NCBI RefSeq assembly: GCF_006980715.1
Contig: NZ_SBHN01000011.1
Span: forward strand, 1 to 64,000
Source of the DNA: Telmatospirillum sp. J64-1
Lineage (GTDB): Bacteria; Pseudomonadota; Alphaproteobacteria; Rhodospirillales; Magnetospirillaceae
Length of the DNA: 64,000 nt
Direction of reading: 5' to 3'
Each line of letters starts with the position of its first letter. The stretch's first letter is position 1. This document shows, piece after piece, positions 34,666-46,545 of the stretch. The translations under genes and the position numbers were made by a program. The notes beneath the pieces are model-generated. The model searched no databases, was not told the DNA's origin, and saw nothing but the letters and a program-made list of their open reading frames with translations.

Positions 34666-34721
34666 CTACCTGCCGCAGCATAAAGACCCGAAGGTAAGCC
34701 AGTCCGCCTCAGGAAGCAATC

Positions 34722-36968
<2,247 letters not shown>

Positions 36969-36990
36969 TCACATCCCTGTAAGCCGAAAG

Positions 36991-37020
36991 ATGGACCCCC
37001 GCTTTCGCGGGGGTGACGAT
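36991..37020 (-). repeat. Palindromic REP-like repeat, copy 2 (inverted)
   Basis: Reverse complement is identical to copy 1 over 30 bases except TT to CC on one arm and AA to GG on the other, so pairing is kept (ACCCCC / GGGGGT). 49 bp separate the copies. It lies just past the recN stop and could serve as its terminator stem. Confidence 0.8.
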
Positions 37021-37041
37021 TTTGGCCGGGCGGCTTGGGGC

Positions 37042-38709
37042 CTACATCCGCACCATCAGGCTGGCGGCGGCGGCGCGGGCTTCGTCGGTGATCTGGGCGC
37101 CGGCCAGCATGCGGGCCACTTCCTCGCGCCGCTCGTCGTCGGAGAGGGCTTCGATGCGGGTGACGACCTTGCCTTTTTCGACTTCGGCCTTGGCGACGCG
37201 CCAGTGATGGCTGCCCAGGGCGGCGACCTGCGGCGAGTGGGTGACGACCAGGACCTGCAGGTCGGTGGCAAGGCGGGCTAGGCGTTCGCCGACGGCGGCG
37301 GCGGTGGCGCCACCGATGCCGCTGTCCACTTCGTCGAAGACCATGGTACCGGCATGGCCGACGCGGGCCAGCACCACTTTCAGGGCCAGCATGAAGCGCG
37401 ACAACTCACCGCCCGAGGCGATCTTGCCCAGGGGCCCATGGGGGGCGCCGGGATTGGTCGAGACCTCGAAGGCGACACGGTCCAGTCCGGTCTCGCCCCA
37501 CTGGCTTTCGTCGAGGCTTTCCACCCGGGTACGGAAATCGGCCTTGTCCAGCTTCAGCGGCTTCAACTCGCCGTTGACCGCCTTGTCCAGGTCCTTGGCG
37601 GCCTTGGTCCGGGCGCGGGAGAGGGCGCGGGCGGCTTCCAGATAGGCTTCGCGGGCGGCCTGTTCCTCGCGCCGCAGCCGGGCGATATCCTCGCCGCCGC
37701 CTTCCAGGGCACGCAGCTGGCGGGCCAGATCGTCGCGCAGAAGCGGCAGGGAATCGACGTCGGTGCCGTGCTTGCGGGCGCAGGAGCGCAGCGCGAAGAG
37801 GCGTTCCTCCACCTGTTCCAGGTGGCGCGGGTCGAGGTCGATCTCGCTGGAGGCTTTTTCCAGCAGGTTGGTGGCCTCGGCGGCTTCGACGGCGGCACGG
37901 TCCAGGGCGGCGATGACGCTTTCGAGGCGTCCTTCGGCCTTGTCGGCGATGCGTTCCAGGGCCCGCATGGCCGACCGCAGGCTGCCTTCCACGTCGCCTT
38001 TCTGGGTCAGGGCGGCGAAGGCGGCATTCATGCCTTCGAGCAGCTTCTCGCCATGCATCATCACCGAACGGCGTTCGGCCAGTTCCTCTTCCTCGCCAGG
38101 CTTGGGGTCGAGCGTCTCGAGCTCGTCCAGGGCGAAGCGCAGGCTTTCCTCTTCCAGGCGGGCACGGGCCAGCTCGGCCTCGGCCTGTTCGCGGCGGTCG
38201 CGGGACTCGCGCCAGGCGCGGAAGGCGCCGCGCAAGGCGGCCACATCCTCGTTCAACCCGCCGAAGGCGTCGAGGACGGGGCCGTGGGTCGCGGAATCCA
38301 TCATGCCATGGGCGTCGAACTGGCCGTGGATCTCCACCAGTTCCTCGCCGATGCGGCGCAAAAGACCGATGCTGGCGGCCTGGTCGTTGACCCAGGCGCG
38401 CGAGCGGCCGTCGGTGCCGACCGTGCGGCGCACCACCAGCATGTCCTCGGCCTCGATTCCCTGTTCGTCCAGGATGGCGCGGACGGGATGGTTCGGCGGC
38501 AGGTCGAACTCGGCGGTGACGGAAAGCTGACTGGCCCCCTTGCGGACGAGTCCGCTATCTGCGCGCGCGCCGAGGGCCAGACCCAGCGAATCCAGAAGGA
38601 TCGACTTGCCGGCGCCGGTTTCCCCGGTCAGGACCGAAAGCCCGGCGCGGAAGGCGATGTCGAGCTTTTCGATCAGCACGACGTCGCGGATGGACAGGCT
38701 GAGCAGCAT
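37042..38709 (-). CDS. recN: DNA repair protein RecN
   Basis: SMC-like ATPase of double-strand break repair. 555 residues from the ATG at 38709 (MLLSLSIRDVVLIEKL). Walker A GETGAGKS is at 29-36. A long coiled coil occupies about 180-370. The C-terminal ATPase part has SGGELSRFMLALK and the Walker B FDEVDSGIGG. It starts 17 nt after bamD, a conserved alphaproteobacterial order bamD-recN-ligA. Confidence 0.96.
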   Translation of the reverse strand: MLLSLSIRDVVLIEKLDIAFRAGLSVLTGETGAGKSILLDSLGLALGARADSGLVRKGASQLSVTAEFDLPPNHPVRAILDEQGIEAEDMLVVRRTVGTDGRSRAWVNDQAASIGLLRRIGEELVEIHGQFDAHGMMDSATHGPVLDAFGGLNEDVAALRGAFRAWRESRDRREQAEAELARARLEEESLRFALDELETLDPKPGEEEELAERRSVMMHGEKLLEGMNAAFAALTQKGDVEGSLRSAMRALERIADKAEGRLESVIAALDRAAVEAAEATNLLEKASSEIDLDPRHLEQVEERLFALRSCARKHGTDVDSLPLLRDDLARQLRALEGGGEDIARLRREEQAAREAYLEAARALSRARTKAAKDLDKAVNGELKPLKLDKADFRTRVESLDESQWGETGLDRVAFEVSTNPGAPHGPLGKIASGGELSRFMLALKVVLARVGHAGTMVFDEVDSGIGGATAAAVGERLARLATDLQVLVVTHSPQVAALGSHHWRVAKAEVEKGKVVTRIEALSDDERREEVARMLAGAQITDEARAAAASLMVRM

Positions 38710-38726
38710 GGTCGTTCCGGTGGTGG

Positions 38727-39545
38727 TTAGAACAGCGACCTGAACCAGCCAGTCCTGGCGGCGCCCGGCGCCTCGCCCTCGGTGACGAGGCCGTAGGAAT
38801 CCACATACCATTCGCTGCCGGGATAGTTATGGCCCAGCACGGCGGCGGCCTGCATGGCTTCCTTCTCCAGACCCAGGGCGGTATAGGCTTCGATCAGGCG
38901 GTGCAGGGCCTCGGGCACGTGGCTGGTGGTCTGGTAGTGATCGACCACGTTGCGGAAGCGGTTGATGGCCGCCAGATACTGGCCCCGGCGCAGGTAATAG
39001 CGCCCCACATTCATTTCCTTACCCGCCAGATGGTCGCGGGCGAGGTCGATCTTCAGGCGCGCATCGCGGGCATATTGCGAGTTGGGGAAGCGGTCCACCA
39101 CCTCTTGCAGCGTCTTCAGCGCGTTCTCGGTCATCTTCTGGTCGCGGCCCACATCGGCGATCTGCTCGTAATAGCTGAGCGCCTTCAGGTAATAGGCGTA
39201 ATCGACGTCGCGGTTGCCCGGATGCAGCTGGATGAAGCGGTCGAGCGCGATGATGGCTTCGTCATACTGGCTGCGCTCGTACAACGCATAGGCGCCCATC
39301 AATTGGGCCTTGGTGGCCCAGAGGGAATAGGGGTGCTGGCGCTCGACTTCCTCGAAAGCCTTGGCGGCGCGTTCGAACTCGCGATTCTCCAGGTAATCCA
39401 TCGCCTGGTTGTAAAGCTGTTCGACCGGTTGCTCGACATAGGTGTCTTCGGGCGAGGAAGCACAGCCACCCAGCACGAGCAGGGCGGCAAGGGACATGGC
39501 GCGCAGGCGCCCGGCAGACGGGAGGAAAGGACGTGTCATGCTCAT
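38727..39545 (-). CDS. bamD: Outer membrane assembly lipoprotein BamD
   Basis: Lipoprotein of the BAM complex that inserts beta-barrel proteins into the outer membrane. From 39545 it has 272 residues (a second Met lies at 39539). The signal peptide ends in the lipobox LVLGGC with acylated Cys28. The rest is TPR-like repeats (YNQAMDYLENREFERAAKAFEEV and so on). A hairpin with a U-tract lies directly before the start codon. Confidence 0.95.
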   Translation of the reverse strand: MSMTRPFLPSAGRLRAMSLAALLVLGGCASSPEDTYVEQPVEQLYNQAMDYLENREFERAAKAFEEVERQHPYSLWATKAQLMGAYALYERSQYDEAIIALDRFIQLHPGNRDVDYAYYLKALSYYEQIADVGRDQKMTENALKTLQEVVDRFPNSQYARDARLKIDLARDHLAGKEMNVGRYYLRRGQYLAAINRFRNVVDHYQTTSHVPEALHRLIEAYTALGLEKEAMQAAAVLGHNYPGSEWYVDSYGLVTEGEAPGAARTGWFRSLF

Positions 39546-39566
39546 CCGCTGGCGAGGGTCGCTGTC

Positions 39567-39598
39567 AAAAAAACCGCCGGGGGTTCCACCCCCAGCGG
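39567..39598 (-). terminator. Strong U-tract hairpin between lpxC and bamD
   Basis: On the minus strand, CCGCTGGGGGT pairs with ACCCCCGGCGG around GGA, followed by seven T (39567-39573). It ends lpxC transcription. It also lies between a possible bamD -10 box and the bamD ATG, so it would be inside a bamD leader. Confidence 0.85.
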
Positions 39599-39602
39599 CG
39601 CG

Positions 39603-39631
39603 ACTATAGCACTTCTCGAAGAGATTGACAT
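39603..39631 (-). promoter_or_regulatory. Possible bamD promoter
   Basis: -10 TATAGT (39603-39608) with a poor -35 ATGTCA 17 bp upstream. The start point would fall at the 5' edge of the terminator hairpin. Confidence 0.3.
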
Positions 39632-39679
39632 ACCGGCGAGGGCAGGAAAAGCCACCCTTTAGGTCAATGTCTTGCCGAC

Positions 39680-40678
39680 TCAGCCGTTCGCGGCCAAAGG
39701 CAGGGCTTCCGGCATCGCTTTCGCGGCGAGCGCCCGGCCTTCCTCCTCGCCGGCATCGGCCCATTCCCAGGCCTGATCATCGGCGAACAGGGCCCGCAGC
39801 AAGCGGTTGTTCAGGGCATGGCCCGAACGGATGCCGTGGAAATGGCCGAGGAGCGGCGCCCCGGCGAGATAGAGGTCGCCGACGGCATCAAGGATCTTAT
39901 GGCGGACGAATTCGTCGTCATAGCGCAGGCCTTCCTCGTTGAGGACACGCTCGCCGTCGCTGGAAATGACCACGGCATTGTCCAGCGAGCCGCCGCGCGC
40001 CAGCCCCATCGAGCGCAGCGCCGAGACTTCCTGTTCGAAGCCGAAGGTACGGGCGCGGCTGATCTCGGCCTTGAACGCCCCTTCGGAAAGATCGAGGGCG
40101 CATTCCTGGCGGTTGATGGCGTTCGAGGAGAAGTCGATCTCGAAACGCACCGAGAAGCTGTCGGACGGCATCAGGGAGGCCATCTTGTCGCCGTCGGTGA
40201 CGACCACCGGCTTGAGCACGCGGATGGCGCGGCGCGGGGCGTCCTGCTCGACCACGCCGGCGCATTCGATCAGGAACAGGAAGGGCGCGGCGGAGCCGTC
40301 CATCACCGGCACTTCCTCGCCGTTGATGTCGATCTCGGCATTGTCGATGCCCATGCCGGCCAGCGCGGCCATCAGATGTTCGATGGTCTTCACGCCGACG
40401 CCCTGATCGTTGCTGATGCAGGTATTCATGCGGGTATCGGAAACGCTGGCCCAATGGGCGGGGATCAGCGCGCCCTTGCCGGGAATGTCGACGCGGCGGA
40501 AGACGATGCCGCTATTGGCTTCGCCGGGACGCAGGGTCATGGTGATCTTGGCGCCGGAATGCAGGCCCACACCCTTGCAGGTGATGGCCGATTTCAGCGT
40601 GTGCTGGCGCTGCGGACGGACCTTCTCAGAGGAAACCGCTTGGATATCCGGGGTGGGGAGGCGTCCGATCATGACCAT
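39680..40678 (-). CDS. lpxC: UDP-3-O-acyl-N-acetylglucosamine deacetylase
   Basis: Zinc deacetylase, first committed step of lipid A synthesis. I prefer the ATG at 40678 ([10 protein letters not shown], 332 residues), which has AAGG about 7 nt before it; starts at 40726 or 40672 are possible. The core [18 protein letters not shown] follows. Zinc ligands are His101 (TIEHLMAAL), His260 and Asp264 ([10 protein letters not shown]); the catalytic His is 287 in SGHALNN. It lies after ftsZ but behind its terminator, so it is transcribed separately. Confidence 0.96.
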   Translation of the reverse strand: MVMIGRLPTPDIQAVSSEKVRPQRQHTLKSAITCKGVGLHSGAKITMTLRPGEANSGIVFRRVDIPGKGALIPAHWASVSDTRMNTCISNDQGVGVKTIEHLMAALAGMGIDNAEIDINGEEVPVMDGSAAPFLFLIECAGVVEQDAPRRAIRVLKPVVVTDGDKMASLMPSDSFSVRFEIDFSSNAINRQECALDLSEGAFKAEISRARTFGFEQEVSALRSMGLARGGSLDNAVVISSDGERVLNEEGLRYDDEFVRHKILDAVGDLYLAGAPLLGHFHGIRSGHALNNRLLRALFADDQAWEWADAGEEEGRALAAKAMPEALPLAANG

Positions 40679-40773
40679 GGAAGTACCTTCGCTTTTTACT
40701 GCCGGCGCGTCGCGTAACGCCTTCATTTCATGGTCCAAATGTATCAATCGTGGTGCAGTGCCACAAATCAAGG

Positions 40774-40791
40774 ATTGTTACCAATTGTTAC
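40774..40791. promoter_or_regulatory. Tandem ATTGTTAC repeat upstream of lpxC
   Basis: Two ATTGTTAC units exactly 10 bp apart (40774 and 40784), about 100 bp before lpxC and past the ftsZ terminator. The spacing of one helical turn suits a regulator bound on one face. No regulator is assigned. Confidence 0.35.
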
Positions 40792-40817
40792 GCCGTATGG
40801 GGTTCTTGAAAGGGAAA

Positions 40818-40842
40818 GGGTCCGACCCTTTTGGTCGGACCC
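40818..40842 (-). terminator. Terminator of the dcw operon after ftsZ
   Basis: Perfect 10-bp stem GGGTCCGACC / GGTCGGACCC with a 5-nt loop, about 30 nt past the ftsZ stop. On the minus strand it is followed by TTTCCCTTTC. Confidence 0.75.
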
Positions 40843-40874
40843 TATGCGCAAGGGATTAGGATGAAGAGCCGGGT

Positions 40875-42557
40875 TTAATTGGCCTGGCGGCGCAGGAAGG
40901 CCGGGATGTCCAGGTCGTCGCCCCGGCTGGTGGGGGTGCGGTCAGCCTGGTTGACCGACAGGCCCTGGGACGCCGGTTGGGCCGGGCGTGGAGCCGCCGG
41001 TTCGGCCGGGCGCTGGGCGGCCAGCGGCTGCGGCTGGGGCGCATAGGACTGGCCGATCTGCGGCTGCTGGGGCTGCGGTTGGGCCTGCGGGGCCGCCGGT
41101 TGCGGAGCGGTGCTCGCCGACGGATAGCCGACGCCGGTGCCGCGGCGCACGGTGGCGGCGACCCGTTCGAACAGGCTCGGCGCGCGGCGCTCGCCTTCGG
41201 TCTGCCCGACCGGACGCTGGGCGACGGGCGTCGCCGGGGTCGGATAGGCATGGACCGGAGCCGCCGCCGGGGCGCTGACCGGCGCCTCGGGGATATAGGT
41301 GTTGCGCGGCATCGCCGGTTCGGCGGGCTGCGAGACAGCGATTTGCGGCTGCAGGCCCTGTTGCTGGACCTCGGCGCGCAGGGCGGCGAAGCTTTCGCTG
41401 GTGGCCTGTTCGGTCTCGGCGGCAACCAGGGAGTCTTCGGCCAGGGCCGGCTCGGCGGGCTGGGTCGTCGCGGCGGGCATCGGGCGCAGGGCCGGCTGGC
41501 CGGAGAAGATCGGCGTGCGGACCGTGGCGGCGGCAGGCTGCGCGGGCTGTTCTTCCACGGCAGCGACCTGGACCGGGCGCTGCTGCTGGACTTCCGCCTG
41601 GATGCCGGTGGCCACCACGGAAATGCGGATGCGGCCTTCCAGGCTGTCGTCGAAGATCGAGCCGAAGATGATGTTGGCGTCGGGGTCGACCTGATCGCGG
41701 ATATGGTTGGCCGCTTCGTCGACCTCGAACAGGGTCATGTCCGGGCCGCCGGTGATGTTGATCAGGACGCCGCGCGCACCCTTCATCGAGGTGTCGTCGA
41801 GCAGCGGGTTGGAGATGGCGGCTTCGGCGGCATCGACGGCGCGGTTGTCGCCCGAGGCCTCGCCGGTGCCCATCATGGCCTTGCCCATCTCGCTCATCAC
41901 CGCGCGCACGTCGGCGAAGTCGAGATTGATCAGGCCGGGCATCACCATCAGATCGGTCACGCCGCGCACGCCCTGCTGCAACACGTCGTCGGCCATCTTG
42001 AAGGCATCGGCGAAGGTGGTGCGCTCGGTGGCGATGCGGAACAGGTTCTGGTTCGGAATGACGATCAGCGTATCGACGAATTGCTGCAATTCCTCGATGC
42101 CCGCCTCGGCCGAACGCATGCGGCGATGGCCTTCGAAGGAGAAGGGCTTGGTGACCACGCCGACGGTCAGGATGCCCATCTCGCGCGCCGCACGGGCGAT
42201 CACGGGGGCGGCGCCGGTGCCGGTGCCGCCGCCCATGCCGGCGGTGATGAAGACCATGTTGCAGCCCTGGAGATGCGTCATGATCTCTTCCAGGCTTTCC
42301 TCGGCGGCGGCCCGGCCGATATCGGGACGCGAGCCGGCGCCCAGGCCTTGCGTGACCCCGGTGCCGAGCTGGATGCGGCGTTCAGTGCGCGACTGGGCCA
42401 GGGACTGGGCGTCGGTGTTGGCGACGACGAACTCCACCCCTTCCAGATGCGACATGATCATGTTGTTGACGGCGTTGCCGCCGGCACCGCCGACGCCTAC
42501 GACCGTGATGCGGGGCTTCAGTTCCGGGCCCCTCTCCGGCAGAAAGGTGATGCTCAT
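40875..42557 (-). CDS. ftsZ: Cell division protein FtsZ
   Basis: Tubulin-like GTPase forming the division ring. 560 residues: the GTPase domain has [10 protein letters not shown] near the start and the tubulin signature GGGTGTG at 109-115, and it ends near 325. A long Gln/Pro/Ala-rich linker (about 325-540) follows. The C-terminal peptide [11 protein letters not shown] binds FtsA and other partners. The linker is long even for alphaproteobacteria. A GGAGGG ribosome site precedes the ATG, and 53 nt separate it from ftsA. Confidence 0.98.
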   Translation of the reverse strand: MSITFLPERGPELKPRITVVGVGGAGGNAVNNMIMSHLEGVEFVVANTDAQSLAQSRTERRIQLGTGVTQGLGAGSRPDIGRAAAEESLEEIMTHLQGCNMVFITAGMGGGTGTGAAPVIARAAREMGILTVGVVTKPFSFEGHRRMRSAEAGIEELQQFVDTLIVIPNQNLFRIATERTTFADAFKMADDVLQQGVRGVTDLMVMPGLINLDFADVRAVMSEMGKAMMGTGEASGDNRAVDAAEAAISNPLLDDTSMKGARGVLINITGGPDMTLFEVDEAANHIRDQVDPDANIIFGSIFDDSLEGRIRISVVATGIQAEVQQQRPVQVAAVEEQPAQPAAATVRTPIFSGQPALRPMPAATTQPAEPALAEDSLVAAETEQATSESFAALRAEVQQQGLQPQIAVSQPAEPAMPRNTYIPEAPVSAPAAAPVHAYPTPATPVAQRPVGQTEGERRAPSLFERVAATVRRGTGVGYPSASTAPQPAAPQAQPQPQQPQIGQSYAPQPQPLAAQRPAEPAAPRPAQPASQGLSVNQADRTPTSRGDDLDIPAFLRRQAN

Positions 42558-42610
42558 GTTCTAGTCCCTCCGCGCTAAATTCCGTGGCGCCGTCCCGACG
42601 CAATTCATCT

Positions 42611-43846
42611 TCAGAAGTGTTCCTTCAGCCACGACCCGATCCGGCCAAGCTTGCCGGAGGGGCGGCTGCTGTTTCGCATAGTCTTCACCGGCGCCGTCTT
42701 GGGGGTCAGCGCCGCGTGGCGTAAGAGTCCGGCGCAGGTGGCGAAGGCCGGGCCGCTGGTGGATTCGGTCAGCCCGGTCAGGCCCACCGGGCGGCCCATG
42801 CGCACCTGCTTGTCGAGGATCAGGGCGGCGAGGTCGCGCACGCCCTGCATCTGGCTGGCGCCGCCGGTCAGCACGACGCGGCGGCCCGCCAGCTTGTCGA
42901 AGCCCTTGGCCTGGAGATGGGAACGCACTAGTTCGAAGGTTTCTTCCAGGCGGGGGCGGATGATCTGCACCAGCATCGAGCGGGCGACCTGATTGCCCGA
43001 GGAATCGTCTTCCTCGCCGACCAGCGGCACTTTCAGCAATTCGCGCTCGTCCGAGGGCGAGGGCATGCAACTGCCGTAGAGGGTCTTCATGCGTTCGGCA
43101 TGAACCAGCGGCGTGGACAGGCCGCGCGCGATGTCGTTGGTGACATGGTTGCCGCCAACCGGGATGACGTCGATATGGTGCAACTGGCCCTGCACGAAGA
43201 CGGCGATCGAGGTGGTGCCGCCGCCCATGTCGATCAGGGTCACGCCCAGGTCCTTCTCGTCCTCGACCAGGCAGGACAGGGCCGAGGCATAGGGCGAGGC
43301 GACGCGGGCCTCGACATCGAGATGGCAGTGATTGACCACCGTGGTCAGGTTGCGCACCGGGCCGGTGGCGGCATCGATCAGGTGGATCGAGACTCCCAGG
43401 CGGTCGCCATACATGCCGCGCGGATCGCGGATGCCTTCATTGCCGTCGACGATGAAGTCCATGGGGATGGAATGCAGCAACTCGCGGTCGGGGGCCAGGG
43501 AATGGTGGCGGCCGTGGTCGAGCATGCGGCGGATTTCCGACTCGCCGATCTGCTGGCCGGGCAGGGCGATTTCCACCTGCACGGGATGGGAGGTCGGCTG
43601 CCCGCCCGAGATGTTGACCACCACTTCGCGGATGCGTTCGTCGGCCATCTTCTCGGCGGCATCGACGGCGGCGCGGATCGAGGTCTCGGCCTCTTCCATG
43701 TCGACCACGGCGCCGCTGCGGATGCCGCGCGAAATCTGGTGGCCGATCCCCAGCACACGCAGGCCGCCATCCTCCTCGGCATGCGCGATGAAACACGCCA
43801 CCTTGGTGGTTCCCACATCCAGAGCTGCGATCAGACCGTTACGCAC
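42611..43846 (-). CDS. ftsA: Cell division protein FtsA
   Basis: Actin-like ATPase that tethers FtsZ to the membrane. 411 residues: phosphate-1 loop LDVGTTKV (9-16), SHI domain region, IDMGGGTTSIAVF, and VLTGGASQMQG. The C-terminal end GSWLKEHF is the amphipathic membrane-targeting helix. Starts 19 nt after ftsQ. Confidence 0.97.
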   Translation of the reverse strand: MRNGLIAALDVGTTKVACFIAHAEEDGGLRVLGIGHQISRGIRSGAVVDMEEAETSIRAAVDAAEKMADERIREVVVNISGGQPTSHPVQVEIALPGQQIGESEIRRMLDHGRHHSLAPDRELLHSIPMDFIVDGNEGIRDPRGMYGDRLGVSIHLIDAATGPVRNLTTVVNHCHLDVEARVASPYASALSCLVEDEKDLGVTLIDMGGGTTSIAVFVQGQLHHIDVIPVGGNHVTNDIARGLSTPLVHAERMKTLYGSCMPSPSDERELLKVPLVGEEDDSSGNQVARSMLVQIIRPRLEETFELVRSHLQAKGFDKLAGRRVVLTGGASQMQGVRDLAALILDKQVRMGRPVGLTGLTESTSGPAFATCAGLLRHAALTPKTAPVKTMRNSSRPSGKLGRIGSWLKEHF

Positions 43847-43865
43847 GTCGTGGCTTCCTTAGTCC

Positions 43866-44717
43866 TCAGGCTTCCTTGCCGGGAGCACTTTTTCTGTTGC
43901 GGATGGCGGTAGGATGGGCGTCGGGGCTGCCGGCGCGCAGCACCAGCCGGTCGGGCAGGCGCAGGTCCACCGCCACGATGTCGCGCGACAGCAGGTTCTG
44001 CCGCCGTTCCAGTTCGGCCAGGCGGTGCCAGGCACCGGCCGGGTCTTCCTCGGGCAGATGCACGTCCACGCCTTCCAGGATGTCGTCCAGGCGCAGGTTC
44101 CAGCGCCGCTCGCCCACGCGCACGGCGGCCTTCACCCGTTGGGCGAGGTCGGGCTCGGTGGCCAGCATCGCGAACAGGTCGGCGGCATGGGCCGGGGCGC
44201 CGTCGCCGACGATCAGCGGCAGATGGGTGAAGAGTTCCACGTCCTCGGGGATCTCGCGGCCTTCGGCGTCGACCATCATGAAGCGCCCCTCGATCTGCCA
44301 CAGGGCGATGGGATTGCGCTCGGTGAGGGTCAGCACGATCTCGTCGGGCAGGCGGCGCTCGATCGAGGCGCTGGCGACCCAGCCCAGGGCTTCGACGCGC
44401 TGGCGGGCGACTTCCAGGTCGATGCCGAGGATCGGATCGCCGCGCTGCACGTTCAACGCGGCCAGAAGATGTTCCGGCGGCGTGCGGCTGCGGCCCCTCA
44501 CATAGATTTCCTCGACCCGCAGTCCGGCCTGGGCGCCGGTTTCCACCAGGCTGGCCGTCACCGCGTCCAGGGCGCCGTCCGAGACGGCCTTGGCGCCGCC
44601 CCAGAAGGCGGCTCCACCCAGCAGGGCGAAGGCGAGCGCCGTCAAGACGCGGCGGCGTCCGCGCGTCAGGGGCAGGCCGAAGCGGCGGGGCTGGCGGTCG
44701 TCTGTCACGCGTCGCAT
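43866..44717 (-). CDS. ftsQ: Cell division protein FtsQ
   Basis: Bitopic divisome protein linking cytoplasmic and periplasmic parts. About 283 residues: a basic cytoplasmic start, one membrane helix (about 24-42), a POTRA domain (VEEIYVRGRSRTPPEHLLAAL), then the FtsQ beta domain. The start is uncertain: ATG 44717 overlaps ddl by 13 nt; a GTG at 44708 forms a GTGA overlap with the ddl stop, like alr/dnaB in this window. Confidence 0.94.
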   Translation of the reverse strand: MRRVTDDRQPRRFGLPLTRGRRRVLTALAFALLGGAAFWGGAKAVSDGALDAVTASLVETGAQAGLRVEEIYVRGRSRTPPEHLLAALNVQRGDPILGIDLEVARQRVEALGWVASASIERRLPDEIVLTLTERNPIALWQIEGRFMMVDAEGREIPEDVELFTHLPLIVGDGAPAHAADLFAMLATEPDLAQRVKAAVRVGERRWNLRLDDILEGVDVHLPEEDPAGAWHRLAELERRQNLLSRDIVAVDLRLPDRLVLRAGSPDAHPTAIRNRKSAPGKEA

Positions 44718-45616
44718 GTCGCCTGCTCCACCATCCACGCGACCAGCTGCGGGAAGGAGATCCCGGCATGGGCGGCGATATCGGGAACCAGAGAGGTGGA
44801 GGTCATGCCCGGCTGGGTATTGACCTCCAGCACCACGAAGCGCGGCTCGTCTCCGGTGTCGTCATAACGCAGATCGGTCCGGGAAACGCCCCGGCAGCCC
44901 AGGGCGCGATGGGCTTCCAGGCCCAGGCGCAGGGCTTCGGCATAATCCTTTTCGGGCAGCGGCGCGGGCATCAGGTGGCGCGAGCCGCCCGGGGCGTATT
45001 TGGCTTCGTAGTCATAGAAGCCGCGATCCGAGGTGATCTCCAGTGCGCCCAGGGCCTTGTCGCCCATCACCGCCACGGTGATCTCGCGGCCGGGGACGAA
45101 GGTCTCGACCATCACGAATTCGCCGAAGGGCCATTCGTTGAAGGGCAGGGGGGCGTTCTCGCGGATGATGTAGACGCCGACGCTCGATCCCTCGTTCAGC
45201 GGCTTCATGACATAGGGCCGGGGCAGGGGATCGCCGTTCAGCACCTCGCGGCGATGGACCACGCGGTCCTCGGCCACGGGCAGGCCGGCGGCGGCCATCA
45301 GGCGCTTGGCGGTGGGCTTGTCCATGGCGACGGCCGAGGCCAGAAGGCCGGAATGGGTGAAGGGGATGCCCAGGATGTCGAGCACGCCCTGCACGCAGCC
45401 GTCCTCGCCCCAGCGGCCATGCAGGGCGTTGAACACCACGTCGGGGCGGGTCTGTTCGATGGCGGCCAGCAGGGACTTGAGGTCCCGTTGCAGGTCCACG
45501 ACGGACACCTCGTAGCCGGCTTCCTCCAGCGCCCTGGCGGCGGCCTTGCCGCTGTTCAGCGAAACCTCGCGCTCCGCCGACCAGCCGCCCATCAGGACCG
45601 TGACGCGCTTTTTCAT
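44705..45616 (-). CDS. ddl: D-alanine--D-alanine ligase
   Basis: ATP-grasp enzyme making the D-Ala-D-Ala dipeptide for MurF. 303 residues from the ATG at 45616 ([23 protein letters not shown]). [18 protein letters not shown] and [11 protein letters not shown] are signature stretches. The ATG overlaps the murB stop (ATGA). Overlaps ftsQ at the other end. Confidence 0.97.
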   Translation of the reverse strand: MKKRVTVLMGGWSAEREVSLNSGKAAARALEEAGYEVSVVDLQRDLKSLLAAIEQTRPDVVFNALHGRWGEDGCVQGVLDILGIPFTHSGLLASAVAMDKPTAKRLMAAAGLPVAEDRVVHRREVLNGDPLPRPYVMKPLNEGSSVGVYIIRENAPLPFNEWPFGEFVMVETFVPGREITVAVMGDKALGALEITSDRGFYDYEAKYAPGGSRHLMPAPLPEKDYAEALRLGLEAHRALGCRGVSRTDLRYDDTGDEPRFVVLEVNTQPGMTSTSLVPDIAAHAGISFPQLVAWMVEQATCDA

Positions 45617-46545
45617 GGCTGCTGCTCCTGCTTCTTGACGCCGATGCGGCGGATTTCCCACCGCAGCTCGATCCCGCTGGTCTCGAAGACGCGGCGGCGG
45701 ACTTCCTCGCCCAGTTCCTCGATATCCTCGGCGGTGGCACCGCCCGTATTGATCAGGAAATTGCAGTGCTTTTCCGACACCATGGCACCGCCGCGCCGCA
45801 GGCCCCGGCAGCCGGCCTCGTCGACCAGCTTCCAGGCGCTGTGGCCGGGCGGATTGGCGAAGGTCGAGCCACCGGTGCGGGTGCGGATGGGCTGGCTTTC
45901 CTCGCGGGCGGCCTTGATCTCTTCCATCCGGTGGGCGATGACCGAGGGCTCGCTCTTATGGCCGCGCAGGCGGGCGGCGGTGAAGATCCAGTCCTCGGGT
46001 AGGCCGCAATGGCGGTAGCTCATGTCCATCTCTTCGGGCGGCAGGCGATGGACATTGCCCGCCGCGTCCAGGATTTCGGCCTCGACCAGGACGTCCTTGA
46101 TCTCGCGGCCATAGGCCCCGGCATTCATGCGCAACGCGCCGCCGATGGTGCCGGGCACGCCGGAGAGGAATTCCAGCCCGCCGAGACCGGCATCGCGCGC
46201 GACCATGGCGACATTAAGGTCGAGGGCCGAAGCCCCGGCCACGATCTCCTCGCCCTCGGGGGTGATGCCGGTGAAGGCGCGGCCCAGGCGGACCACGACG
46301 CCGGGCACGCCGCCATCGCGCACCAGAAGGTTGGAGCCAACGCCGATAACCGTCACCGGCACGCCTTCGGGCTTGGCGGCCAGGAAGGCAGCCAGATCAT
46401 CCCGGTCGGCGGGCTTGAACAGCACCTCGGCCGGGCCGCCCACCTGGAACCAGGTCACCCCGGCCAGGGAAGCGTCGGCCGTCAGCCGGCCGCGCACCGG
46501 CGGCAGACGGTCGATCAGATGACGGGAGCGGCGGAAAAGGCTCAT
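45613..46545 (-). CDS. murB: UDP-N-acetylenolpyruvoylglucosamine reductase
   Basis: FAD/NADPH enzyme that makes UDP-MurNAc. 310 residues with the FAD-binding stretch [33 protein letters not shown] and the C-terminal [19 protein letters not shown]. The GSTFANP form fits type I/IIb enzymes. Overlaps murC (upstream) and ddl (downstream) by ATGA. Confidence 0.97.
   Translation of the reverse strand: MSLFRRSRHLIDRLPPVRGRLTADASLAGVTWFQVGGPAEVLFKPADRDDLAAFLAAKPEGVPVTVIGVGSNLLVRDGGVPGVVVRLGRAFTGITPEGEEIVAGASALDLNVAMVARDAGLGGLEFLSGVPGTIGGALRMNAGAYGREIKDVLVEAEILDAAGNVHRLPPEEMDMSYRHCGLPEDWIFTAARLRGHKSEPSVIAHRMEEIKAAREESQPIRTRTGGSTFANPPGHSAWKLVDEAGCRGLRRGGAMVSEKHCNFLINTGGATAEDIEELGEEVRRRVFETSGIELRWEIRRIGVKKQEQQP

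Noticed and set aside
40751-40765. GTGG-N7-CCAC near the lpxC promoter
   Set aside because: Arms of only 4 bp with mismatched interior; not distinguishable from chance.
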